Shown: positions 17,707-27,109 of the stretch, piece by piece
Position numbering within the stretch: position 1 is the first letter of the stretch
How the letters are laid out: each line of letters starts with the position of its first letter
NCBI GenBank assembly: GCA_004211785.1
Contig: SHBX01000003.1
Span: 1-64,000 of the forward strand
Origin: Winogradskyella sp.
GTDB taxonomy: Bacteria > Bacteroidota > Bacteroidia > Flavobacteriales > Flavobacteriaceae
Direction: 5' to 3'
Length of the DNA stretch: 64,000 nt
Made by a program: the position numbers and the translations under genes
The notes under the pieces: model-generated
Databases searched by the model: none
Seen by the model: only the letters and a program-made list of their open reading frames with translations
What the model was told of the DNA's origin: nothing

Positions 17707-18090
17707 TTAAGAATTTATAGTTTTCTCATCTGCTAATTGGCTTAACTCATAACAACGATAAAGCTTACCATCTTTAACTTCCCAAATAGCAATAAAATGG
17801 GCTAGTAAAATTTCTTCGTTTGGTTGCTCAATAGTTTGCGCATACAAGTGATGACGACTTGTGACGTGATTATCATTCTCTAAAAGATGAGTGTGCAAAA
17901 ATCTTAAGCTATTATACGATGCTCTCACACCTTCAAAAAATGAGACTATATCATCATATTTCAATAATGCGAAACCGCTACTACTGTTCCAATGTAACTC
18001 ACAATCTTTGTGAAAATAATCAGCAACCAGAGTTTCATTATTTGCAACATCTGAACTATAAAATTGTTCGAGGAGTTTTTTTGCTGACAT
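17707..18090 (-). CDS. SnoaL/NTF2-like family protein
   Basis: A 127-residue cytosolic protein with an NTF2-like cone fold as judged from the pattern: helix LLEQFYSSDVANNETLVADYFHKDCELHW, a second helix YDDIVSFFEGVRA, then strands HVTSRHHLYAQTI, ILLAHFIAIWEVKDGKLYRCYEL. The last strand pattern (F-x-IWEVKDGKL-x-R) is typical of SnoaL-type proteins. No substrate can be inferred. Its start overlaps the stop of the lpxD-like gene upstream by one base (TAATG), so it is translated with it. Confidence 0.75.
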   Translation of the reverse strand: MSAKKLLEQFYSSDVANNETLVADYFHKDCELHWNSSSGFALLKYDDIVSFFEGVRASYNSLRFLHTHLLENDNHVTSRHHLYAQTIEQPNEEILLAHFIAIWEVKDGKLYRCYELSQLADEKTINS

Positions 18091-19034
18091 TATTTAATAT
18101 TTAGGTTTTTAAGTTTTTCCAATATTTCCGGAATCTGTTTTATAGAAGCTATTTCCTTGTATTTTGTTCTGAAATCTTCAGCCGGAATACCAAAATAATG
18201 CTTTCCGCCTTCTAAAGATTTACTTACTCCAGCTTTAGCGGAAATAACAGTTTTTGCACCTATTGTAATACCGCTAGTAATACCAACTTGTCCCCATATA
18301 GTGACATCATCTTCTATAACAACACATCCAGCAATTCCAGTATGTGAGGCTATCAAGCAATTCTTCCCAATTACTGTGTCATGGCCTACTTGTATTTGAT
18401 TGTCTAATTTTGAGCCTTCTCCTATAGTAGTATCTGCAGTAACACCTCTATCGATTGTGCAAGATGCACCAATATCTACATGGTTTTTTATAACAACCCT
18501 TCCACTCGACTTTAAACGGTCGTAGCCTTCTGTACGTTTTTTATAGTAAAAGGCATTAGCACCTAGTACAGTACCAGAATGAATGGTTACATTATCTCCG
18601 ATGATAGTGTCATCATAGATACTAACATTAGCATGAATTAGGCAATTATTACCAATAGTTACGTTATGCCCAATAAATGCATTTGGTTGAATAACTGAAT
18701 TTTCACCAACAGTTGCAGAGTCAGAAATTGAAGAAACTGCATTAATAAAAGGTTTAAATGTATCTGTGAGTCTATTAAAATCTCTAAAAGGGTCCTCTGA
18801 GATTAGTAATGCTTTGCCATCGGGACAATCTACTTCTTTGTTAATAAGAATAATAGTCGCTGCAGAATTTAGAGCTTTGTCATAGTATTTTGGGTGGTCA
18901 ACAAAAACGATATCGCCAGCCTCTACAACATGAATTTCGTTCATGCCAAGAACAGAAAAATCATCAGCTCCAACATATTTAGAATCGATGATTTCTGCAA
19001 TTTCTTTTAACTTATATGCTTTTGGGAATCTCAT
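18090..19034 (-). CDS. Second LpxD-type UDP-3-O-acylglucosamine N-acyltransferase
   Basis: A 314-residue left-handed beta-helix acyltransferase. The N-terminal uridine-binding-like part (about 1-95) precedes the hexapeptide repeats (about 100-265); the catalytic-type histidine is in LDNQIQVGHDTVIGKNC, and DIGASCTIDRGVTADTTIG matches LpxD. A canonical lpxD lies 3.5 kb upstream in the same gene block, so this is a paralogue whose substrate may differ. It is preceded by a possible lipoprotein gene, with two bases between, and followed by the overlapping SnoaL-like gene. Confidence 0.85.
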   Translation of the reverse strand: MRFPKAYKLKEIAEIIDSKYVGADDFSVLGMNEIHVVEAGDIVFVDHPKYYDKALNSAATIILINKEVDCPDGKALLISEDPFRDFNRLTDTFKPFINAVSSISDSATVGENSVIQPNAFIGHNVTIGNNCLIHANVSIYDDTIIGDNVTIHSGTVLGANAFYYKKRTEGYDRLKSSGRVVIKNHVDIGASCTIDRGVTADTTIGEGSKLDNQIQVGHDTVIGKNCLIASHTGIAGCVVIEDDVTIWGQVGITSGITIGAKTVISAKAGVSKSLEGGKHYFGIPAEDFRTKYKEIASIKQIPEILEKLKNLNIK

Positions 19035-19036
19035 AT

Positions 19037-19642
19037 CTAAATTATTTTAAATGTCCCATTAATGTATTCAAAAGCATTTTCATATTTATCTTTTCTATTC
19101 TCTAATGTCCAATTCATTATCATATACAGATTATCTTTACCTTCAACAAAGGCAATAATATAAAATGCATCAATACCCTCTACAGTTCCAAAAACTTTTA
19201 TTTGACGTGCAGGTATTCCGTTTATTTCAGAAAGACCATAGTCTTGAATCCTTGTTTTAATAAGTGACTCTTTTAAAGACTTTTTTTGAACAATAGTATA
19301 ATTTTCTAATACTGACAATGAATCATTATATTCATCAATCTCTTTAAAAATGTCAACAAAATACTGTTTATCTTCATGGATTACCACAGAATAAGTCTCT
19401 TTATAAATATTAGCGTATTCTAATGAAGCTTCAGGATGAAGACTAGGCATATCCTTCATGTATTTAGGAACATCTAATTGATACAAGCTGTCAATAGTAA
19501 CAGTTTTATACGCACCTTCTGATGTAGTTTCAGAAGCTTCATATGAAGAATTAGAAATCTCTTTGGTAGCTTCACTCAACATCTGAATGCAACTTGTATT
19601 GATAAACAATGACAAAACAAAAGCTATCCGTAAAATTTTCAT
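19037..19642 (-). CDS. Probable lipoprotein or exported protein of unknown function
   Basis: About 201 residues if the start is the ATG at 19642. An upstream in-frame ATG at 19711 would add 23 basic residues, but these are the efp 3' end read in another frame, so I reject it. The N-terminus MKILRIAFVLSLFINTSC looks like a signal peptide ending in a cysteine; the lipobox (NTSC) is not canonical. The mature part has YQLDVPKYMKDMPSLHPEAS and a C-terminal ENAFEYINGTFKI. I recognise no family. It starts four bases after efp. Confidence 0.68.
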   Translation of the reverse strand: MKILRIAFVLSLFINTSCIQMLSEATKEISNSSYEASETTSEGAYKTVTIDSLYQLDVPKYMKDMPSLHPEASLEYANIYKETYSVVIHEDKQYFVDIFKEIDEYNDSLSVLENYTIVQKKSLKESLIKTRIQDYGLSEINGIPARQIKVFGTVEGIDAFYIIAFVEGKDNLYMIMNWTLENRKDKYENAFEYINGTFKII

Positions 19643-19646
19643 TTCT

Positions 19647-20213
19647 TTATTCCTTAATTCTTTCTTTATAGGTACCCTTTTCAGTTTCAACCTTAATCTT
19701 ATCACCTTCATTTATAAATAAAGGAACATTAACTGTTGCACCGGTTTCTACAGTAGCTGGTTTTGTTGCATTTGTAGCTGTATTACCTTTTACTCCTGGC
19801 TCTGTTGCTGTAATCTCTAGAATAACTGTTGCTGGCAAATCTACAGATAAAGGCATATTATCCTCTGTATTGATTTGAATAGTCACAACTTCACCTTCTT
19901 TCATCAATTCTGACTTATCAAGTGCACTTTCTGTTAGCTGAATTTGAGAATAATCAGCTTCATTCATAAAATGATAGAAATCTCCATCATTATATAAAAA
20001 CTGAAATTTATGAGTTTCAACACGGACATCTTCAATCTTATGACCTGCCGAAAACGTATTATCTAATACCTTTCCTGAAGTGACACTTTTTAATTTGGTT
20101 CTCACAAATGCTGGACCTTTACCTGGTTTTACATGAAGAAATTCTATAATCTTATAAATGTCGTTATTGTATTTAATACATAATCCATTACGGATATCTG
20201 AAGTACTTGCCAT
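19647..20213 (-). CDS. efp: Elongation factor P
   Basis: A 188-residue translation factor that relieves ribosome stalling at polyproline. KOW-like domain I carries the loop VKPGKGPAFVRT with the tip lysine at residue 32, followed by LDNTFSAGHKIEDV; the two OB domains end in GDKIKVETEKGTYKERI. Length is normal. It is placed between lpxA and the lipoprotein gene, an arrangement I recall from many flavobacteria. Confidence 0.95.
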   Translation of the reverse strand: MASTSDIRNGLCIKYNNDIYKIIEFLHVKPGKGPAFVRTKLKSVTSGKVLDNTFSAGHKIEDVRVETHKFQFLYNDGDFYHFMNEADYSQIQLTESALDKSELMKEGEVVTIQINTEDNMPLSVDLPATVILEITATEPGVKGNTATNATKPATVETGATVNVPLFINEGDKIKVETEKGTYKERIKE

Positions 20214-20235
20214 ATTTATGTTACTTAGTTATTTT

Positions 20236-21021
20236 TTAGTTTGATTTGAAGTATCCTTTCATGATACCACGATGAGAATTCTTGATAAACTGCAGAATTT
20301 CATCACGTTCTGAAGTTGCTTCCATTTCTGCTTCAATAATTTCTGAAGCTTGAGTATTATTATACTGTTTTTGGTATAGTAAACGGTAAATATCCTGAAT
20401 CTCTCTAATCTTTTCTGTTGTATAGCCTCTTCGTCTTAAACCTACCGAATTAATCCCAACATAAGATAATGGTTCTCGTGCTGCTTTTACATATGGTGGC
20501 ACATCTTTTCTTACTAAAGAACCTCCAGTTACAAAAGCATGATTACCAACAGACACGAATTGATGAACAGCTGTCATACCTGCTAAAATAACATAATCGC
20601 CTACTGTTATGTGACCAGCTAATGTGCTATTATTTGAAAAAATACAATTATTACCTACAATACAATCATGAGCAATATGACAATACGCCATTATTAGACA
20701 ATTATTACCAATAACAGTTTTCATTCTGTCAGCTGTACCTCTGTTAATAGTAACACATTCTCTAATGGTTACATTGTCTCCAATTTCTACAGTTGTATCT
20801 TCATCATTATACTTTAAATCTTGAGGCACCGCAGAAATTACTGCACCAGGGAAAATATTGCAATTCTTCCCAATACGTGCACCTTCCATAATGGTAACAT
20901 TACTCCCAATCCATGTCCCTTCTCCAATAACCACATTGTTATGTATCGTTGTAAAAGGCTCAATGACTACATTCTTTGCAATTTTTGCCCCAGGATGTAC
21001 GTAAGCTAAAGGTTGGTTCAT
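20236..21021 (-). CDS. lpxA: UDP-N-acetylglucosamine acyltransferase
   Basis: A 261-residue trimeric left-handed beta-helix enzyme that adds the first 3-hydroxyacyl chain in lipid A synthesis. Starts MNQPLAYVHPGAKIAKNV; the catalytic histidine is in MAYCHIAHDCIVGNNC; FVTGGSLVRKDVPPYVKAA and INSVGLRRRGYT mark the switch to the C-terminal helical domain. It follows lpxC-fabZ after 93 bases and precedes efp. Confidence 0.95.
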   Translation of the reverse strand: MNQPLAYVHPGAKIAKNVVIEPFTTIHNNVVIGEGTWIGSNVTIMEGARIGKNCNIFPGAVISAVPQDLKYNDEDTTVEIGDNVTIRECVTINRGTADRMKTVIGNNCLIMAYCHIAHDCIVGNNCIFSNNSTLAGHITVGDYVILAGMTAVHQFVSVGNHAFVTGGSLVRKDVPPYVKAAREPLSYVGINSVGLRRRGYTTEKIREIQDIYRLLYQKQYNNTQASEIIEAEMEATSERDEILQFIKNSHRGIMKGYFKSN

Positions 21022-21114
21022 TTTCTTAATTTTATTTTTAATAAATAGGAGAAAATGTGTTCGCCTATCAGCTTATCCGCAATCAATAATAATTTTAGAT
21101 TTGCTCGGTTCATT

Positions 21115-22521
21115 TTACTTTACTTTTGAAATTTGCGCCATTAATTCGGCCTCTGCACATAGTTTACCATTTGCATAAGCATAACCTTGCATATGACAAA
21201 TACCTCTACGAATTGGTGTAATTAAATCGCACTTGAAGATAAGTGTATCTCCAGGCACAACTTTCTGTTTGAATTTTACTTTGTCAATCTTCATAAAGAA
21301 CGTCAAGTAATTTTCAGGGTCAGGTACAGTACTTAGCACTAATATTCCTCCTGTTTGTGCCATAGCTTCAACAATTAATACCCCTGGCATAACTGGTGCT
21401 CCTGGAAAATGTCCTTTGAAAAACTCTTCATTCATGGTTACATTTTTCATACCAATGACATGGCTTTCAGAAAGTTCAAATACTTTATCTAGAAGTAGGA
21501 ATGGTTGTCTGTGTGGTAACATATCCATAATCTGATTAACATCCATTAAAGGTGTTGAATTCAAATCTACAGTTGGGACATTGTTACGTCTTTCGTTTTT
21601 AATAATCTTAGACATTTTCTTTGCAAACTGAGTATTTACAAAATGTCCAGGTTTGTTTGCAATTACTTTTCCTCTAATACGAGTACCTATTAATGCCAAA
21701 TCACCTAAAACATCAAGTAATTTGTGCCTTGCAGCTTCGTTAGGATGATGTAATGTTAGGTTATCTAATATGCCATTTGGCTTTACAGCAATCTTATCTT
21801 TTTTAAATGCTACTCGAAGTCTATCCATAGTTTCTGGAGATAATTCTTTATCTACATATACTATAGCATTATTTAAGTCGCCTCCTTTGATTAATCCATG
21901 TTCTAATAGCATTTCGATTTCATGAAGGAAACTAAATGTTCTTGAATCTGCAATTTCAGTTTTAAAATCTGAAATCTTATTTAAGGTCGCATTTTGTGTC
22001 CCTAAAACCTTGGTGCCAAAGTCTACCATTGTAGTAATTTGGTAACTCGTTGCGGGCATTAATATAATTTCACTTCCAGTTTCTTCATCAGAATATGAAA
22101 CAACTTCCGTAACTACATACTCTTCTCTGGCTGTATCTTGTTCTACTATTCCAGCTTTTTCAAGAGATTCAATAAAAAACTTTGATGAACCATCCATAAT
22201 TGGCGGTTCTGAAGCATTAAGCTCTATAATAGCATTATCAATATCTAAACCTACTAAAGCAGCTAAAACATGCTCGCAAGTTTGAATAGTAACACCATTT
22301 TTTTCTAAACAGGTTCCACGCTGAGTATTTGTAACATAATTGGCATCTGCTTCAATTTTTGGACTGCCCTCTAAATCTACGCGCTCAAAAACAAATCCAG
22401 TGTTTGGAGCTCCAGATTTAAAAACTAAAGTAACATTATGTCCTGTATGAAGTCCAACACCTTGAAGGCTGACTTCTTTTTCAATAGTTTTTTGTTTGAC
22501 TTGAGTTTTAACTATCGCCAT
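21115..22521 (-). CDS. lpxC/fabZ: LpxC-FabZ fusion: UDP-3-O-acyl-GlcNAc deacetylase / 3-hydroxyacyl-ACP dehydratase
   Basis: A 468-residue bifunctional protein standard for Bacteroidota. LpxC (about 1-305) has [10 protein letters not shown], the zinc histidine H84 in TCEHVLAAL, and [20 protein letters not shown]. FabZ (about 320-468) has [14 protein letters not shown] with the catalytic His and [20 protein letters not shown] with the catalytic Glu. The fusion couples a committed step of lipid A synthesis to fatty acid elongation. It overlaps the end of lpxD by 14 bases. Confidence 0.97.
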   Translation of the reverse strand: MAIVKTQVKQKTIEKEVSLQGVGLHTGHNVTLVFKSGAPNTGFVFERVDLEGSPKIEADANYVTNTQRGTCLEKNGVTIQTCEHVLAALVGLDIDNAIIELNASEPPIMDGSSKFFIESLEKAGIVEQDTAREEYVVTEVVSYSDEETGSEIILMPATSYQITTMVDFGTKVLGTQNATLNKISDFKTEIADSRTFSFLHEIEMLLEHGLIKGGDLNNAIVYVDKELSPETMDRLRVAFKKDKIAVKPNGILDNLTLHHPNEAARHKLLDVLGDLALIGTRIRGKVIANKPGHFVNTQFAKKMSKIIKNERRNNVPTVDLNSTPLMDVNQIMDMLPHRQPFLLLDKVFELSESHVIGMKNVTMNEEFFKGHFPGAPVMPGVLIVEAMAQTGGILVLSTVPDPENYLTFFMKIDKVKFKQKVVPGDTLIFKCDLITPIRRGICHMQGYAYANGKLCAEAELMAQISKVK

Positions 22522-23536
22522 TTAATTTCTTTTCTAAATCGTTTATATTTTTCACAATCTTAGGCAAATTCTTGAAATGCACATAAGATTTATTATAATC
22601 GCCATAAGCTAATGCTGGTGATCCTTGAAGCACTTCATTGTCTTTAATACTTCTTCCTATACCTGACTGAGCTTGTATTTTTACATTATTACCTATCGTA
22701 ATATGCCCTACAATACCAACTTGTCCTCCAATTTGACAATTCTCGCCAATTTTGGTCGAACCGGCAATACCCGTTTGTGCAGCAATTACTGTATTCTTTC
22801 CAATTTCTACATTATGAGCAATCTGTATTTGGTTATCTAGCTTAACGCCTTTTCTTATAACTGTAGAACCTAAAGTGGCTCTATCTATTGTGGTTCCTGC
22901 ACCTATGTCTACATTATCTTCTAAAATAACATTACCTATTTGTGGTACTTTAGAATATTCGCCATTTTCATCAGGTGCAAATCCAAAGCCATCCGCTCCG
23001 ATAATAGCTCCAGAGTTGATAACACAGTCATTGCCAATTACACATTCCGAATATATCTTACCACCAGAGAAAATAATAGTATTGTCTCCAACGACTACAT
23101 TATCACCAATGTATGAGTTAGGAAATACTTTTACATTATCACCAAGTCTTACATTATTACCTATATAAGAAAATGCGCCTACATAAACATTCTCTCCAAC
23201 TTTTGCTGATTCAGAAATATAAGATGGGTTTTCTATACCAGATTTATTGAGTTTAATCTGATTGTAATACTCTAACAACTTTGTAAATGCTTTATAGGCA
23301 TCTTCAACTTTGATTAAAGTTGTCGATAAGTCTTCCTCAGGTTCAAAATCCGAATTGACGATTGTTATGGACGCTTTTGTAGAATATATAAAAGGTTTGT
23401 ATTTAGGATTTGCTAAGAAAGTTAAAGAACCTTCTGTGCCTTCTTCTATCTTAGCTAAGGTAGAAACTTCAACATTTGAGTCTCCAATTACTGTTCCTTC
23501 TAAAATACCGGCTATCTGTTCTGCTGTAAATTTCAA
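22508..23536 (-). CDS. lpxD: UDP-3-O-(3-hydroxyacyl)glucosamine N-acyltransferase
   Basis: A 342-residue enzyme for the third step of lipid A synthesis. N-terminal uridine-binding domain (about 1-100) starts [19 protein letters not shown]; the hexapeptide repeat part has [31 protein letters not shown] and the catalytic histidine in [15 protein letters not shown] short C-terminal helix ends the protein ([18 protein letters not shown]). It opens the lipid A operon and overlaps lpxC-fabZ. Confidence 0.95.
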   Translation of the reverse strand: MKFTAEQIAGILEGTVIGDSNVEVSTLAKIEEGTEGSLTFLANPKYKPFIYSTKASITIVNSDFEPEEDLSTTLIKVEDAYKAFTKLLEYYNQIKLNKSGIENPSYISESAKVGENVYVGAFSYIGNNVRLGDNVKVFPNSYIGDNVVVGDNTIIFSGGKIYSECVIGNDCVINSGAIIGADGFGFAPDENGEYSKVPQIGNVILEDNVDIGAGTTIDRATLGSTVIRKGVKLDNQIQIAHNVEIGKNTVIAAQTGIAGSTKIGENCQIGGQVGIVGHITIGNNVKIQAQSGIGRSIKDNEVLQGSPALAYGDYNKSYVHFKNLPKIVKNINDLEKKLNGDS

Positions 23537-23566
23537 CTGTTTTGTTTAAGCTTATGGTTGGTCACG

Positions 23567-23574
23567 CAAAAATA
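23567..23574 (-). promoter_or_regulatory. Putative minus-7 box of the lpx operon
   Basis: Minus strand reads TATTTTTG, a full match to TAnnTTTG, 30 bases before lpxD. It lies in the short gap after the HD gene, so lipid A genes could be transcribed independently of it. Confidence 0.38.
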
Positions 23575-23585
23575 GAAAAAATGTC

Positions 23586-24812
23586 TTACATTTTGTTTTT
23601 AGGGTAACAGATATAATATTTAGTTACTGGTTTGCTCAAAGCCTTAAGGTTTAATTGGTCTGAAGCCTTTATAATATCCTTTACTTTTCCCGTTTTAAAC
23701 AAAATATTTATCTGCTCTTTGGATTTTTTATAAGCCTGATTTGTGATTTTACCATTAAATACAAAATACTTAGCCTCAGCTTCTGTGATATTATATTCAT
23801 TCATTAAAGCTTCTTTACGGCCTTTTAAACTTGAAATTTTAATTGGATTATTCTTGAGTTTTATTTTAAGTAAATCTCTATTAATTATAATGTCGCATAA
23901 ATTTTTAAGAACAAAATCATCATGATATTGCCATGATTTCATTGCAGATACAATATCGTAATCATCTAATCTTGAAAAAATCTCCAAACTTTCATTATCA
24001 AAATTTGATAGATTAATATCATTTCTAAGAAAGTACATTAAAGGCTCACTTGCGTCAAGGTTTCCTCCTTTTTTTACCAGTTCTTTTGCTCTTTGCAACA
24101 CTCTTGTTAGCATCTGCTCTGCAACTAATCCTGTTTTATGCAAATACACTTGCCAATACATAAAGCGTCTAGCAATCAAGAATTTTTCAACACTATAAAT
24201 GCCTTTTTCTTCAATAACTAATTCATCATTAACAACATTGAGCATTGTTATTAAACGCTCGCTGTTAATATTTCCTTCTGCTACACCAGTATAAAAACTA
24301 TCGCGTTTTAGATAATCTGCTCGATCCATATCTAATTGACTTGAAATAAGCTGACACATAAAGCGTCTGTGATATTCGCCTTTAAATATTTCAATGGCTA
24401 AGGTTAAACTTCCGTTAAATTCAGAATTTAATTTCTCCATAAAAGCCAATGAAATCTCCTCGTGGGAAATCTCATTTACGATACTATGCTCCATGGCATG
24501 AGAAAAAGGGCCATGTCCAATATCATGCAATAAAATAGCGACATAAAGTGCTGTTTCTTCATCGCTAGAAATTGTAATGTCTTTAAAACGAAGTACATTC
24601 ACCGCTTTTTGCATGAGGTACATACTACCCAATGCATGATGAAAACGTGTATGATGTGCGCCTGGATATACTAAATACGACATACCCATTTGGCTAATAC
24701 GACGCAGCCTTTGAAAATATTTGTGCTCTATTAAATCAAAAACAAGCGTATTAGGGATTGTAATAAAACCGTAAATTGGGTCGTTAAATATTTTAAGTTT
24801 GTTATTTGGCAA
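23586..24812 (-). CDS. HD-domain phosphohydrolase (dGTPase-like)
   Basis: A 408-residue metal-dependent HD-superfamily protein. The metal site is plain: HHTRFHHALGSMYLM near residue 53, then LLHDIGHGPFSHAMEHSI near 94-111 with the HD pair, and DMDRADYLKRDSF with the last aspartate. Relatives (YdhJ/SAMHD1-like) hydrolyse dNTPs or related nucleotides; the substrate here is unproven. It is transcribed away from porX with only 35 bases between the start codons. Confidence 0.88.
   Translation of the reverse strand: MPNNKLKIFNDPIYGFITIPNTLVFDLIEHKYFQRLRRISQMGMSYLVYPGAHHTRFHHALGSMYLMQKAVNVLRFKDITISSDEETALYVAILLHDIGHGPFSHAMEHSIVNEISHEEISLAFMEKLNSEFNGSLTLAIEIFKGEYHRRFMCQLISSQLDMDRADYLKRDSFYTGVAEGNINSERLITMLNVVNDELVIEEKGIYSVEKFLIARRFMYWQVYLHKTGLVAEQMLTRVLQRAKELVKKGGNLDASEPLMYFLRNDINLSNFDNESLEIFSRLDDYDIVSAMKSWQYHDDFVLKNLCDIIINRDLLKIKLKNNPIKISSLKGRKEALMNEYNITEAEAKYFVFNGKITNQAYKKSKEQINILFKTGKVKDIIKASDQLNLKALSKPVTKYYICYPKNKM
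24794..24801 (+). promoter_or_regulatory. Putative minus-7 box of porX
   Basis: TAAGTTTG, a full match to TAnnTTTG, 46 bases before the porX start and inside the first codons of the divergent HD gene. Confidence 0.35.
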
Positions 24813-24838
24813 ACGTCAGAAATTTATTAATCAAAAAA

Positions 24839-24846
24839 CAAATATA
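24839..24846 (-). promoter_or_regulatory. Putative minus-7 box of the HD phosphohydrolase gene
   Basis: Minus strand reads TATATTTG, a full match to TAnnTTTG, 26 bases before the HD start. It abuts the porX start codon on the other strand, so the two divergent promoters overlap. Confidence 0.38.
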
Positions 24847-24847
24847 C

Positions 24848-26401
24848 ATGAACACTATAAATATTCTCTGGGTAGATGATGAAATTGACCTTTTAAAACC
24901 TCATATTCTCTTTTTGGAGAAAAAGGACTACAACGTCTCTACCTGCCAAAGTGGTACTGAAGCTTTAGAAGTTATTGGTGACACCAACTTTGATATTGTG
25001 TTCTTAGATGAAAATATGCCGGGACTTACAGGTCTTGAAACTCTAAATGAGTTAAAAGAACGTCGCCCTAATCTTCCTGTAGTGATGATTACCAAAAGTG
25101 AAGAGGAATATATTATGGAAGAAGCCATTGGTAGTAAGATTGCCGATTACTTGATTAAGCCTGTAAATCCTAATCAGATCTTATTGAGTTTAAAAAAGAA
25201 TTTAGACCATTCACGCTTAATTTCAGAAAAAACAACTTCTAATTATCAGCAAGAATTTAGAAAGATTGCTATGGATTTGTCTATGGTTAATACCTTTGAA
25301 GAATGGGCAGACCTTTATCAAAAATTGATTTATTGGGAATTAGAGCTCGAAAATATTGAGGATATTGGGATGACTCAAATCCTTGAGTCTCAAAAAAATG
25401 AAGCCAACTCTCAATTTGGCAAGTTTATAGAAAAAAATTACACCGATTGGTTTCAACCTGGTGCAGATGCACCATTAATGTCGCATAATCTTTTTAAAGA
25501 AAAAGTCGTTCCTGAGCTTAGCGATAAGCAGCCTACACTTTTAGTGGTGATAGATAATTTGCGTTATGATCAATGGCGTGCTTTTGAACCTATAGTCAAT
25601 AATTATTACAAAAAAGCCTCAGAAGCTTCATTTTATAGTATTCTGCCGACCGCAACGCAATATGCACGTAATGCCATATTCTCTGGATTAATGCCAAGTG
25701 ATATGGAGAAGTTATTTCCACAATATTGGAAAAACGACACAGATGAAGGTGGAAAAAATATGCACGAAGAAGATTTTTTGCGTGAACAATTGAAGCGTTT
25801 AGGCTTATCACATGTTAATTACTCTTATAATAAGATAACCAGTCTCAAAGGCGGAAAAAAGCTTGTTGAGAACTTTAAGAGTTTAAAAGACAACGACCTG
25901 AATGTTATCGTTTATAACTTTGTTGATATGTTGTCGCATTCTAAAACCGAAATGGAAGTTGTTAAAGAACTGGCATCAAACGATAAAGCGTATCGCTCAT
26001 TAACGCAAAGTTGGTTTAAAAACTCCCCATTGTTAGAAATGATTCAGTTGTCACAACAATTGGGCTTTAAATTAATACTAACTACAGATCACGGTACTAT
26101 TAATGTGTCTGCGCCAACAAAGGTTATTGGAGATAGGGATACAAGTCTTAATCTACGCTACAAAACTGGTCGAAGCTTAACGTATCAAGACAAGGATGTA
26201 TTAGCTATCAAAGACCCAAAATCCATTCATTTGCCTTCTATTACTATGAGTAGTTCGTTTATTTTTGCAAAGAATGATTTGTTTCTAGCTTATCCAAACA
26301 ACTTTAATCATTATGTCAGTTATTATAGAAATACTTATCAGCATGGTGGCGTTTCTTTAGAAGAAATGATAATTCCATTCGTCGTTTTAGATCCAAAATA
26401 A
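24848..26401 (+). CDS. porX: Type IX secretion response regulator PorX
   Basis: A 517-residue response regulator fused to an alkaline-phosphatase-like PglZ domain. I start at the ATG at 24848 (MNTINILWVDDEIDLLKP), since the longer frame from 24806 overlaps the divergent gene. Receiver domain about 1-120: acidic pocket D10-D11, phospho-acceptor D54 in VFLDENMPG, lysine in DYLIKPVNPN. PglZ part about 205-515: TLLVVIDNLRYDQW, PTATQYARNAIFSGLMP and LILTTDHGTINV supply metal-binding residues. PorX, with the kinase PorY, controls T9SS genes in Bacteroidota; its presence implies a T9SS in this organism. No PorY in the window. Confidence 0.95.
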   Translation: MNTINILWVDDEIDLLKPHILFLEKKDYNVSTCQSGTEALEVIGDTNFDIVFLDENMPGLTGLETLNELKERRPNLPVVMITKSEEEYIMEEAIGSKIADYLIKPVNPNQILLSLKKNLDHSRLISEKTTSNYQQEFRKIAMDLSMVNTFEEWADLYQKLIYWELELENIEDIGMTQILESQKNEANSQFGKFIEKNYTDWFQPGADAPLMSHNLFKEKVVPELSDKQPTLLVVIDNLRYDQWRAFEPIVNNYYKKASEASFYSILPTATQYARNAIFSGLMPSDMEKLFPQYWKNDTDEGGKNMHEEDFLREQLKRLGLSHVNYSYNKITSLKGGKKLVENFKSLKDNDLNVIVYNFVDMLSHSKTEMEVVKELASNDKAYRSLTQSWFKNSPLLEMIQLSQQLGFKLILTTDHGTINVSAPTKVIGDRDTSLNLRYKTGRSLTYQDKDVLAIKDPKSIHLPSITMSSSFIFAKNDLFLAYPNNFNHYVSYYRNTYQHGGVSLEEMIIPFVVLDPK

Positions 26402-26496
26402 ATCTATGTAAAGCATAAAAATCCGACGAAATACACTTTTTTCTAGGTTTTTTGATAATTTATCTGTAATATTGCCATGTTTCATAATATGAGATT

Positions 26497-26952
26497 TTGG
26501 ACACTATACAATACATATACAATTTAGAAGACATAGATGCCGTAGCATTAAAGGTTTTAGAACAGTTAAATTCTAAAGTTGTATTGTTTAATGGACACAT
26601 GGGAGCTGGTAAAACGACACTTATTAAAGCTCTAGTAAAAGCTATGAAAAGTGAAGATATTGCCACTAGCCCAACGTTTTCAATTGTCAATGAATATCAA
26701 GTACCAAATGATAAAATTTATCATTTTGATTTTTACAGAATTGAAGATATTGAAGAAGCTTATAATTTTGGAATTGAAGATTATTTCGCAACAAAGCACT
26801 GGTTATTTATAGAATGGTCAGAGCGTGTTGCTTCTTTAATCCCTGATGATGTTTGCATCATTAATATTTCAATTGAAAGTCCTACAAAAAGAGCCCTCAA
26901 ATTAACTATAAATACAAATCAATTAACCGAAACTATGCAAGAAAGCAGCTAA
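26497..26952 (+). CDS. tsaE: tRNA t6A synthesis ATPase TsaE, TTG start
   Basis: A 151-residue P-loop ATPase needed for the universal t6A37 tRNA modification with TsaB and TsaD. Walker A is GHMGAGKTT with K39; TSPTFSIVNEY and FYRIEDIEEAYNFG are family motifs, and LFIEWSERV follows. No ATG is possible: an in-frame stop lies at 26485 and the next methionine is within the Walker A loop, so the start must be TTG at 26497 or ATT just before. It follows porX by 95 bases, a neighbourhood common in flavobacteria. Confidence 0.9.
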   Translation: MDTIQYIYNLEDIDAVALKVLEQLNSKVVLFNGHMGAGKTTLIKALVKAMKSEDIATSPTFSIVNEYQVPNDKIYHFDFYRIEDIEEAYNFGIEDYFATKHWLFIEWSERVASLIPDDVCIINISIESPTKRALKLTINTNQLTETMQESS

Positions 26953-26987
26953 AAGAACATATTAACTACTACCAAACAAGTATAGCT

Positions 26988-27006
26988 ATTACGGTTTTTC
27001 CGTAAT
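26988..27006. other. Small hairpin downstream of tsaE
   Basis: ATTACGG-TTTTT-CCGTAAT, a perfect 7-bp stem, 36 bases after tsaE. No T run follows on the plus strand, so it is at best a weak terminator or a processing/stability element. Confidence 0.35.
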
Positions 27007-27069
27007 TAGAAACTTAAAATTCATCGGATTTTAACATAAAGTGGTTTCATCTTATGGGTCAACGGACCT

Positions 27070-27077
27070 TAAATTTG
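27070..27077 (+). promoter_or_regulatory. Putative minus-7 box of the 27110 gene
   Basis: TAAATTTG, a full match to TAnnTTTG, 33 bases before the start codon of the 47-residue exported peptide. No convincing minus-33 TTG at the right distance. Confidence 0.38.
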
Positions 27078-27109
27078 TAGCATAATTAATTAATTAAATC
27101 CCTTGAATT

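Noticed and set aside
19643-19711. A longer start for the lipoprotein gene, overlapping efp
   Set aside because: The added residues are the efp end read in another frame and would destroy the signal peptide.
22875-23168. 97-codon plus-strand ORF opposite lpxD
   Set aside because: It is the complement of hexapeptide repeats and has the Pro/Ser-rich composition of an antisense shadow.
26460-26690. Minus-strand ORF over the start of tsaE
   Set aside because: The plus-strand Walker A and TsaE motifs leave no doubt about the coding strand.
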